The position numbers and the translations under genes were made by a program. Shown piece by piece: positions 51,749 through 62,650 of a DNA stretch of 64,000 bases; position 1 is the stretch's first letter, and each line of letters starts with the position of its first letter. Location: contig OX359248.1 of assembly GCA_947179485.1 (NCBI GenBank), positions 52,338,386 through 52,402,385 of the forward strand. Direction: 5' to 3'. The notes below the pieces were generated by a model, which did not search any database, had not been told where the DNA came from, and saw only the letters and a program-made list of their open reading frames with translations. The stretch is from Allacma fusca. Taxonomy: Eukaryota > Arthropoda > Collembola > Symphypleona > Sminthuridae.

Positions 51749-53011
51749 GAGTTCTATGAGAACGGATATAGTGACTCTGTATTGTAAGAGTAAGTGAATT
51801 TTAAGCCTCACATTTCCCTATACCTATGTGTAAAGATCCATGGAATACTACACACGCAGATGTATCTATATGAACATTCACACAGTCTCTGTGCGTATAT
51901 GACTATATGTATATCTACACATTATGTGTGTTTTATGGATTGCCTGGAGTTTCTCTGGGGATTCCATTGGGATCGTTGGCAATATTTTCTCATTCCATGT
52001 TTCCAAAGTGATTCCCCAATGCATGCATTATCACTTGAAACGAGAACCGGGTTCATCCATCTTTCTTCCCTTAAATTGCTCACAGTTGCAACAGAGCAGC
52101 GTCTGTGTAGTTCTCAATCCATTCAATAAATCCCACAATTCCGGGGTATTTTTTTTTAAAGTTCCTTGTTCCTTTTTTAAACTTGCTTTTTATTAAAGCA
52201 AAGTTCTACATTTGTCCGTGGATTTATCCCCTATTTATTTGCATGTAAGGGATGGAGTTGATTTGAATATTTTGTGATGTCTGCAGAATCAGTCATTACG
52301 AGTTACAAAGTGGGCTTGGGCTTTGAGTAATAGTAGAGTGGAGTGCATTTTGGGAATGGATTCTGAACACCAAATATTATATTAGTATTTGGTTTTTAAA
52401 ATATGTATAACAAAAATGACAAATTTTTTTCGAAAGCAAGAGTCCGAATGTATTTGGTTTCACATTACAGGCGGGAAATTTTGTCCCTTGACAATTTTAA
52501 GATAGCTGACTTCCAATTTATCAAAAATTAAAATCTAGAAACTCAAGGAGTGCGTTGAAATAATCTTGTAAAATTTAAAGAGGTTGATTTAAAGCTAGTA
52601 TTTTGTAATTCTATCATCTTCAAGAATTAATTTGATACATTTTGGAAGACAATTTGGAATCATACTTTTACTATACAATTTGTACAAAAACAACCCAAGA
52701 TTAGTAAAGTATCTTCAAAATCCACAACCCCTGAGTTTTAAATGGACTTTTATGGCGAAGCCACAAGTCAAAATTTAAGGATTCTTAAACGAGGCGTCAA
52801 ATCAAAATGTAACGGATTTAATTAAGTCGTAAGCTTCCTCCAAGTAAAAATTCTTAGACTCTGGAAATATAACTGTTATCGCAACTCTAAATCTCCATCT
52901 TTCCTAAATGCTCCTGCAATAGCATTACAAAAGTCACAGACAGCCGAAAAAAATAGACTCATATTTTACAAGTAACTTTAAGCGTTCCAGTAGCTAGCCA
53001 CCTGACAATAA

Positions 53012-53072
53012 ATTTTCCCCCTCGTCCCTACGAGGGGGAAAATAAGCGTCAACTTGTTTTTTTTTTTTTTTT
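53012..53072. other. perfect 14-bp-stem hairpin near a T16 run
   Basis: The left arm ATTTTCCCCCTCGT (53012-53025) and right arm ACGAGGGGGAAAAT (53030-53043) are exact reverse complements around a 4-base loop, CCCT. After 13 bases comes a run of 16 T residues (53057-53072). A stem followed by T residues resembles a transcription stop, and a T run can stop RNA polymerase III, but no RNA gene is visible upstream. A foldback relic is equally possible. Confidence 0.85.
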
Positions 53073-53490
53073 ACAAAATAAAATAGAGAATGAGTTGATG
53101 AGATTAAGGAAGGTGGAGAGGGAAGCTCCTGGATAAATTGAAAATGAATTTAATGGATGGAACGTCCTAGCCCAAGAGGTCTATAGGAGTCTTGCAAAGG
53201 AGACAAAATGTTTGGAAGGGAGTGAATGGGAAATGATAGGAGATTGAATATGCATAAGTAAAGGGAGTGCTCGGAGTTGGGTAGGAAAAGGTAGTGGAGT
53301 TTCAGAGGAGTAATTAGATGAAAATTACAGTGCCCACGGAGGGTACTATTAGAGTTTGAATGTAGGTTCGTCCATCTCCTCCGACCTAGCACTCTATAAA
53401 ATTACCGTAATTAAGTATACACAATCCAACCAAACTTCCAACTGACTCACTCATGTGGGTTTTACTATATGTAGGGAATGGAGCCCAATA

Positions 53491-53964
53491 CAGTGAACTC
53501 TCCTCTCACGCCAGTGCCCCTAAAAAGCAGCCAAATTTCCCTCGTACAATCACATGGTACTAAAAGGATTAACATTCTGGTAACTGATACTGCTTCCAAA
53601 TATATTTGCTCCTATGGAGACGCTCCTCTTGTCAGGGGTCTCTTATAACGAGAGATCACTTTGTCTAGATTAGATTGCAGTAAGAATGGAATCTCATCTC
53701 CGGGACATTTATAATGCTTATTGGAACCCACGCTCCTGATATTGACTGCCACTGGAAGGCATGTCATCATTATAAGATACAGTAGCTCCAGAATATGCTC
53801 CCGCTATCAGGAACCCCTTCCAAGGGTATTGCCTTTTCGGAGCCAAAATGGATACTCAGTCACGTTAGGGAGAATGTTAATTTCTCTCCTTATAAAAATA
53901 GTATGTGAGGATAAAATTCAAATTTATAGCTTGTTACATGTGCCTTTACGAAGGGAGTCGACTG
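53491..53964. mobile_element. composite Tigger/pogo-like remnant, ~474 bp
   Basis: The left end reads CAGTGAACTCTCCTCTCACG. The right end, read on the minus strand, begins CAGTCGACTCCCTTCGTAAA. The ends share CAGT, two variable bases and ACTC, and both are flanked by TA (53489-53490 and 53965-53966). Inside, CTCTTATAACGAGAGATCAC at 53640 is close to the TTATAACGA subrepeats found in Tigger-type terminal regions. A further TACAGTAGCTCC end occurs at 53778, so one copy may be nested in another or duplicated. No transposase frame survives. This is the best-supported member of the family in the window. Confidence 0.55.
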
Positions 53965-55180
53965 TAGTACCTGAAATAGTACCCCTTGCCTTGCAAACTA
54001 CTCTTTTGAGTATTGACTCATGTATAGGTATAGAAGTAGTCCTATAAGTCTCGTAGTACAGGGTTTCGTATCATTTACATATTATTTGTGCTACATATTG
54101 TGTATGTATGTATGTACGTAAACGTAACTGACTATACAAGGCACGGAGTAATTTACTCTTCTTCGTATAATTTTGTGGGGCACATGTGGACAAGCGGGAG
54201 TTAACTTTCATCAACTCTTGAGTTCCTGAACCACCTTTGGGCTTCAAGTTCGGGAGACTCAGAAGTTTTGTCCAACAAAAATAATTTTAGCTCGCCCAGC
54301 TCAAATTATGGGCTTGTAGTCTGGGGTAATATCCCCAAGTCCTGCAAGGTGTACCCAACGACGAAGGAGTAGATAGACGAGAGAGGGTGTAATTTTGTCC
54401 GTGTCCAGGAAATAAATGCATAGTGAGGCAGAAGGTACACCTAGAAATTTATCCACTTATCTCTGTAATTTAGGAGGAAAAATCATGGAAATTTAACTAC
54501 TATTTGGGACTGTCACAAAATCCAACTTGGACTTTTTCCAATGGATTTGTACATAAAATTGTGTGCCCCGTACATATGTAATTATGTATGTATGTGGGGA
54601 TGTACTACAAGGGAAAACTCATTAAATCCACACGTATTTACGACCCTCGGGCCCAGCTCCACTTCCTCTCTGCACTTCCTCGGATAAATAGTTTTCCTCT
54701 GCTAGCTCATCTCCTTGGTAATGGAGTAGGAGGTGATTGTTATCTTCTTTTAATTTTGTACAAAATGAGAGCACGGTAGCTCTCTCTCAACCTCTCATCA
54801 AAACAGCTGCAATTTTATATCAGCTTTGAATCAATTTGGCAAAGATATCAATATTTTAGGAATTTTCCTCTTAGAACAGTCCCCTATTTATGAAATAGTA
54901 AAATAAGCAAAATTCAAATACGGAACCATACTTTTTAAAGGTAGTTTATACTAAGATCGGAACTTTTAAGGAGACAAACTGTTGTACGTTAAATTGGATA
55001 CATGTCCCCAAAATTTGGATTCAGATAAGATTCTCGTATGAAAAGTCTGATCTGTACTGGAATTTATACTCCTGTAAGAGTAATCCTGAAATAAGGACAA
55101 TTTTAACTAAAATTATAATAAGAATTAATATTAAGGAGGAAAATTAAAAGGATAAATTGGAATGCACTGGAAAGATTTTA

Positions 55181-55194
55181 GAGAGAGAGAGAGA
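55181..55194. repeat. (GA)n microsatellite, short
   Basis: About 14 bases of GA repeat. Confidence 0.88.
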
Positions 55195-58100
55195 AAATGC
55201 TCGTAAAAGCTGAGAGTTTGGTGTAGCAAGAGCTAATTGTAATTTACAAACGTAAGCTTTGACGGTAAATATGTCTTGACGTTTTAGTTTTAAACATAAA
55301 AAAGACTATTGTTCCAGTCCTTTTGTCATTTGAGTGTTGTTGACAATTACAAAGTTTAATTTTAAAGTTTGAGCTTTCTATGAGTTTGTATTGTTTCAAA
55401 TGACAAGTATTTCTTGTAATTTTGCCACGTTGGCAAATAAATAGTGGTTTGGGTGACTTCAGTTGAGGTTATTTAATGTTGTTAACAAGAAGACTGACAT
55501 TTTCCTATTGGGACGGAGATTATTGCTCAAATAGAGATCCCCGAATAGTGTACGTTAAGGACCCATTGGAAGACGCTGGACGGTAGAGCGGGTGCCCAAT
55601 CATATGTGTTCTATTGAGACCCATACCCTTACACGCCTGTTTCCAAAATGGTTCACCCTATTTTTCACTCTTGGAGTTACCTCAAGCTGTCAAGTCAGCA
55701 CTCAATGCATGGCTGCGAGCATGGCTTCCTCTTGACTCAAAGTCCGATTGGTTGGGGAAGACAGGGTTCAATTTGTCTCCTGTCATTAGATTCCTCGTGG
55801 GTCATTTCTCTAACCATCGGTTACAAATCATGGCGCAATACTTTTCTTACTTGTTTACCCAAGTATGGATTATAAAAATATTCTAATATGATTCCTTAGA
55901 TGTACATTTGTTTAATAACAATAGTTTGCACGAATTTGAGGGCTACCATACTTGATAATAATTATTGCGCTAAGGTTTATTGACATTAGTGTCCCTCAAG
56001 AGTAGCTTTTCCCTGCTATTTGCAATAATAACTAAAGAAAACAAATGTAGAAATCAAGACTGTGCTTTTAAATATCAATAGTGTAAACACGACTGTAAAT
56101 GTAAATTGTGCACATGTAAATTTTAGCTTCAACAGAATTTTTTACTTATGGTTCTTACAAAAAATAATTTGAATAATTTCTAACAACTAATAAGACTAAC
56201 ATTCGTAAAATTTATATCCCTTTAATACTGTATCTCTTCATTCTAAACATAGTCTCAATCAGGATTTTAAGCACTCATTTGTGATTCAAATTTATATTGT
56301 ACAATTTAAACTCTCGTCATTTTATTCCCTAAAATTTTTGTTTGCCTATAGTTGAAAAGTAGGATTGAAAACTTGTGGCAGAAAATATGACGGTAGTACG
56401 ACAGTTGCTATTTTATTAAGTAAGAGTTGAATTAATTTTAAAGCAAAATAACCACTAAAAAAATTGAAGACATTTCTTTATTTTAGTTTAATTATTTGTG
56501 AATAGCTTCCTTTTGACACAATCAGTCCCAAATATGGAACAGGAAGTTGTTTTGAATTTAAGGTTATTCAAAAACATTTTTTGTCGTCAACATTTCTATA
56601 AAATAATGGTAATATTTCTGTACTTGAAATATAGCCTGAGAGATGGACGCTCAAATTCCGTTTATATGGAAGTAGTGCAGTTAAAATATTGTGGAGGATT
56701 AAAAATCAAATTTAGGTTTTGGCATTAGGATTACAAGTGTATATCTAATTATATGTACATCAATGAAATCATTCAATGAACAGTAAGCAAAATATTGTCA
56801 GCTTGTACCCGTCAAAATATTTTGACAGAGTCCTGATAAATGTCTTAATGGGGTTCCCATTGTATTATTTTGGGTTAAATATTAATCCCTACTTGTATGG
56901 GTTGGGTCTATTAGGGATTAAAATTCCCTTTCATTTCAATAGGAACGAAATGTTTATTTATAAATTTTTGGAAGTAACAACTTTGCCCAGTTCCCAAACT
57001 TGTGTAATAATATTCCCAGCCCTACTTTAATAATTAAATACACTGCATTCTGACCCTTGGCCATGAAAGTACATATTGACAAAAGATACTAATAATTTTA
57101 TTAGGTCTCCAAACTTGTACAGTATACATTTTGAGCTAAGTTAGTACTCAGTAGTTACGTCAATCAGAGCGGAGCTGGCTTACCCATCTCGTCCCCAGTA
57201 AAAAAAACAGCATTGGGTTCCCGACGGCATGTTCCCAACGTGGGATATTCTTTTAAACTTTCGAACCGGTGAAGCTCACTCATGAAGAGGCCATTGATGA
57301 TCCTTACATCACGCAACCCTCACAATCCACAACAGAGTTGGGAGTGTGATTGAAAGAGGGCAATTGGGGTACTATTTTTCCATCTCCATCCAACTCTATT
57401 TCATGTCTGGGTTCCTCACTTCATTCCTAGGAAACTCTGGAAATCCTCCTTCCATTCCATTCCCATTTAATATTATCACGCTATGAATCCAACCCGGACT
57501 AGTTTTTCCCACCAGGCTTCCCCTCACAAAATATTTTATAACACTTGAGGCCAAGGATTTCATCCCTTAATCTCCAGCCCTTATTTAAGAAACTGAAAAA
57601 CTAGTGTGAGAATATTTTCCCTTCTTAAATTCTGACGCACAATCTTATTTCCATTTATTTTACAAAAATTAAATTCGTGAACAAATTTTACTTGTTGAAA
57701 TTATGCGAATCACAAAACTAACTTATAATAATTATTAAACTTGTAAGAACTAATAGCACTTGGGCTGGAAGAGGAAATTCAGGTGTGAAAGAGAGTCAAC
57801 TAAAACTTTTGCTAACGAAACTTAATAGTAAGAGCTCTTTGAATTGACGATATGAAGGTATGACTTTGATACAAATTTAAGGGAAATTTCCACGTAAATC
57901 TGGTAACGAGGAAATTGTCAAAAAAGTTAAGGGAAAAACTCAAACCTTATTTCTAAAATTTTGGAAAGGAAAACCAGTACACTCCCGTAAGGTAGATAAA
58001 GTACAACTAAGGAGAGCCAGTGGTTTGTATTTTTCCAATCAGGAAAAAAACATTGATTTTTATGACAGACTTAGGAAAGCGGTCTTTTACAGGCATCATA

Positions 58101-60128
58101 ACACTTGTTTTGTTATGCAAAGGTACGAGAAAAAGTGACAGGGAGATCCAGCATTTTGTCATGTTTTACAACAAAACCCAAGACAAAAAATTTTTTTTAC
58201 GACTTTCCCTCCTTCTTTCCTTCCTAAGAAAGCATCCATAAAAAATCTGGGCCGGGATCCCACCTTTTGTTTACTGTGACGTAACTCAAGAAGGCAAGGA
58301 TTTGAGAGACTCTTGAACTAAACAGGGCCTGCTTTAACAAATGGCCCATTATAAAGCAATAAAATCCCCATAAAAGTTAGGTAATGTGACTGAGGCGACG
58401 CTAAAAGATAACCAACATTGGTCCCGCTACATTTTATCACCCACAGCGTGTTTACGAGCAAGTGGCTCAGTACAGCTACACATTTCAATGGGTATTACTT
58501 TACACTCTCAAGTACATAATTGGGTATGTATTATACATATAAGTAGATATACGTAGATAGTTCACATAGGAAGTACTATACTCATGAATTTATTCCAACC
58601 TATAAAAAGTTATTATCCTGTTTCGTACATAAGGAGAGAATCTATCGGAGATCCTTCATCAACTACGTATCTCCCTACTCCTATCTTCATATTTCAGACC
58701 AAACTCAAGTCTAAGGTCAGGGTTTTCTCCTCTAGTTCATAAAACTAATTCCACTTTGTAAACACTCCCCGACGCACTTTTATCTTCGCATTTCAGACAG
58801 TCCTTCTTAACTACTTTGCATATATCTCCTATCCAAGACGTGACTTTTCCTTCCCTATCTCCCCCTCCCCTTGCAAAAACAATGAAATTCAGGGAGAATT
58901 CCTGTGAGCAATGGAATGCCCCTCAGAATCTCTTGTAGCTACAACTTTGAGTAGCGCCAAAAATAAATTATGTGATCTCATGTCAAACTACTATGGAAAT
59001 ATGACCTTAGAAAAATATCAGATGCTATTCTCAGCATGTACTATTGAATTCCTCCCAACTCCAGCTCATACTTCCAATTTCCTACGAACTCAGCAATAAT
59101 AATAATTCTTGACGGTAGCAGTAATCAATCAGAGATCGTAACTGAATATGGGATAATCATTGGCTAAAAGATAGCAAGAACAGTAAATCATCTTGGGTCA
59201 GATTGGATGTCAATTTTAGAAGTGTATTAAATATAATTCAAAAGTTCATAACAGGAGTTATGATTCCACTGTAGTAATGTCAAGGTCCTGCCATTAGCTT
59301 GTGGAATTAATGTGGGAAAATCCAGGGCGCAATAAAGATGCTCAGATATGTACATCCGCTGCTCAGACCACTCTCAATATAACAGCTCTGTTAACATTTG
59401 AATTTCATACGGACATGGTCTCATTAGAGAAATTAATATTGAGTTAAACGGGAAATTGCTAAGTTCCTTAACCCTTGTATAGAAAAAGCTTTTGCCAAGC
59501 TGTCTCTTATAGCTAGAGCTAGCTCTATTGCCAGAATAAATTTACCAGCTGTGATTATTGCAATTGTAAAAAATACTTGGGATGATACTGAAAAACTACA
59601 ATTTGGCCTGCAAAGAAACTAGCCTTCAACATTGAGCGGAATTAATTTCCAAGATGTTAATTTAAGGCGTCACTCATTTATTGAAGACAAAAAATGGATT
59701 TTTGGAGTGCAATACGTTACGTGCATACATAGGTTTTAAGTCGATAGTAAAAACAAATTTTAAAGTTGAATACTATAGGGTTATGCAGGCTTCATTGAAA
59801 TAAAATCCTGCATAAAATAAATAAATTTATGTGTATTATTTTAGAAAGATTTTCAGTTATTTTAGAATGAACTGTGTAGAGTTCCCTTGGCATTGAGCAT
59901 TTTCTAACGGTTTGTCCAGGATTTGACCCTCATTTGAATTGCGTTTGTTTCCCAAGTTTTTACAGTAGTGGAGTTTGAAATTCCAAGGAAATGCTCTAGT
60001 TTTGTTGGGAGCATGGGCATAGGGATAGATTTCGTACATATAGATATACAAGGAGGGCTCAAAACGTAATAAAACGCAGCGAGTGCTTATATGTTAAGGA
60101 TCCGGTATGAATGCAATGCTTTTTTGGG

Positions 60129-60146
60129 GTGTGTGTGTGTGTGTGT
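60129..60146. repeat. (GT)n microsatellite
   Basis: About 18 bases of GT repeat. Confidence 0.93.
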
Positions 60147-60631
60147 AAAGTGGCAGGATAATAAAATTCGAGATTACGACAACTTTTATGGGCACTGTGG
60201 ATTTCCAGGCAGCCGGCAGCATGTCCTTATTGCCTTGAGGTTCTGCTCCATGTAAGCTATATCCCTATAGTAGTACCCCCACACTTGTGTGAGTTCTCCT
60301 TTAAATAAGCTTGAAGCCCCATGTAGAATATGACCATTGGAAAGAAAGTGCTCATGCTAAAAGAGCACCGCTCCAGCAACAAGTTGGATGAGGCAATTCA
60401 TTTCAATTTAAATGCAATTCGCTCTTTATCACCAGCTTCACAAGTACAAATTAACTTGTTATCTGTTTATATGAGCAAGACACAGGGCCAGGAGTTAGAA
60501 TTAATGTTTTTTCATCTCGTACAGAAGGAGACTCTGCGAAAACTCCCAGGAAGACACGTTCACTGGTCTTGTGCAGAGATTTGTATGAAATGTGATCAGT
60601 CTCGAAATGTATGCAGAGTTTAAAAATGTAC

Positions 60632-60660
60632 AGAGAGAGCGAGATATAGAGAGAGAGAGA
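60632..60660. repeat. (GA)n microsatellite, interrupted
   Basis: GA repeat with GCGAGATATA interrupting the middle. Confidence 0.9.
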
Positions 60661-60856
60661 TAGTCGGGACTGCTCCAAAAAATTTCCTAAACTACACAAA
60701 TTTTCAGTGGGCCTACGAAAAAAGAGTTTCCAAAGTTACAAAAAGAAAAATGAGCTGGGACTAAAATTAGGGAAGGAAAAAGAAGGGCTGGGAAGATCCA
60801 CTTCCGTTTGAAATCCTCATCTACAAAAGCTTTCCCTATTTGAAGATGATGGAGGA

Positions 60857-61336
60857 TTGGGAAATCCGACGGAATGCTGGATCTTTGCAGACTCCAATTT
60901 TTCAGTGTGGTGTCACTTCCCTTCCAATCCCCCACACTTGAGGAGTGGTAGATATTTTAATACACATTGGCAGATGAAGTACATAGGGACAGCTGAAGGG
61001 AAAGGGGAAAGAGCGAGATTTCTTATTGCTCCTTCATGTTTATTTCCTCCTGAGCTCCAAACGTCGACAAAAAGATTCTACTTGAGAATTATACTGAGAC
61101 TGGAGGAGATTGTGTTCAAACACTGCCGCCGTGTTTTGACATCCTCACGAGTCAGAAAAAAAATCATTGATTTATGTTACACCCAAGAATATTTAGTGAC
61201 TCAAATTCGAACCCACCACTATGGAAACTATGGGGGTTTTTTATTTCCCATTTTTTATACGATTCCATTTGTATTTCTTAATTTCAAAACCTCACTCTCC
61301 CTCCCAGTCCACAGAAAACCTTTGTGTCAATTGTAA
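60857..61336 (+). other. longest open frame not caused by a simple repeat; coding status doubtful
   Basis: The frame is open for 159 codons and has ordinary amino-acid composition, with a basic middle (residues about 85-110) and a hydrophobic stretch near the end (about 128-142). The first codon is TTG. The first ATG lies at 60973, leaving 121 codons. A T-rich acceptor-like site ends at about 60904, but no donor stands out. A frame this long is only mildly unusual for chance over 64 kb on both strands. I recognise no domain and do not call a gene. Confidence 0.1.
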
Positions 61337-61940
61337 CACTGACCACATGTGTTAGTTTCTAGTCCTGCGTAAAGTATTAGGGATTTACCTACATATAGTA
61401 ATTTGTACAGATGGAACAGTGTGAAAAAATACTGTACTTTTTAAACATGTATGGAAGGACGGAGGAAAACATACCATTATCGACAACAGATTCCAATGTT
61501 AATTCCAGATTAGACTCCGGAATTTTAAACAAGCGGGACAAAAAATTGTTTTTTATTTCTAGTGGCGGCTGTTTTTACAGTAGCCTGGAGTTGAGCTGAC
61601 AATGAGAGGGTTGGAGACCCTTTACTCGAAATGAATTGATTCGGATGACCATGTTTGAATTGTTCTTCCCACAAAATGCTCTGATTGCTTATTTAAAATG
61701 GAGATTGATTGAAAATTGGGCTGGGAGCCTGACGTTCCATGTGAATAGAGATGTCAAGTCATTTTTCATGTTCGGAGCAACAGCACCTTCCTCAATCCCA
61801 CTCCCATTGGTATAGGAGCTGGGAACAAGGTGTACATATAGGGGTTTCATAAAGTGTGTCAATACCGCAGTGATTGGCTCTCAGGAATTTCAAAGCTGTG
61901 TTAGATGACGTCCATGCTCTTACATAATAAAAATGGGGTA

Positions 61941-62141
61941 CAGTCCATGCAAGAATACTTTCAAATATAATGTACAATCTCTGTATGACGGAACGATTGG
62001 TGAAATGTGACTATTCCAAACGTACACAAGCTTTGAAGTGAGAAAAACGAACACTGTGCTAAACAGAGATGTTTCGGATTATATTTGTCCCGTGAGAGAA
62101 AATACTCTTGTAAAGGGATCCCCCATAGTAAGAGGGCACTG
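61941..62141. mobile_element. MITE-like element, Tigger/pogo type, ~201 bp
   Basis: The left end reads CAGTCCATGCAAGAATACTT. The right end, read on the minus strand, begins CAGTGCCCTCTTACTATGGG. Both are flanked by TA (61939-61940 and 62142-62143). The two ends share little beyond CAGT, but the right end fits the family pattern and is followed inward by a CTTTACAAGAG word. A CTCTTACATAAT word lies just outside the left end. Confidence 0.4.
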
Positions 62142-62470
62142 TATCTACGTACAAATGTGAGCCTTATAGGTTAGGATATACTTGACAACGGGCCTATGAA
62201 TAGAGTATCTATAGGTAGTAATAAGTGAGGTTAGACTTATTCAGTTTCATCCTCTCAACCTCCATTTATTTTCCACCGAAATTCGGGACGAGGAGACAAT
62301 CAATGAACCATGTGGAACAATTTCATTGTTGGTTCTTTCAGGAATCTATACACGCTACACCCAGTCTGTTACTATATAGTCCGTGCCCTTCATGTATTAT
62401 TACAAGCTTGTACTACTCCATGCACTCAATAATGTGTAAATACAAGTACATATAAATAGAGTGCTTATAG

Positions 62471-62650
62471 GGAATTATGTTGGAACCAAAGCCTCACAAG
62501 TGATTACATATGAGCCAAATACATATAGAAAATTATGTAGGGACCAACTATGCAATTTACTATGAAGTATATGGGAATATGTATGTAGGGTATGGAATTA
62601 CGTAGGAACTAAATGCATAAAGTTTGGTAATTGGCCCAACTAAAAATCCA
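62471..62650. repeat. degenerate ~30-bp tandem repeat
   Basis: Units resembling GGAATTAYGTAGGRACCAAA recur near 62471, 62500, 62529 and 62594, with a weaker copy near 62560 and a trace near 62625. Spacings are about 30 bp where units are clear. Like the 25.7-26.0 kb array it appears to be a decayed minisatellite, but its unit sequence is different. Confidence 0.6.

Larger units (their letters stand above)
53967..60856. other. gene-free stretch, poor in simple repeats
   Basis: No gene is seen in almost 7 kb. Simple repeats are limited to short GA tracts (55181 and 60632), a short AAT run (59095-59106) and one GT tract (60129). The open frames are short, and none has a domain I recognise. Confidence 0.5.

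Noticed and set aside
57245..57275. B-box-like GGTTCGAAA on the minus strand
   Set aside because: No A box at the required distance and no cloverleaf can be drawn.
60857..61336. 159-codon plus-strand frame as a gene
   Set aside because: It starts at TTG, not ATG; from the first ATG only 121 codons remain. The length is near the chance maximum for this much sequence, and no domain or clear exon boundaries are seen.
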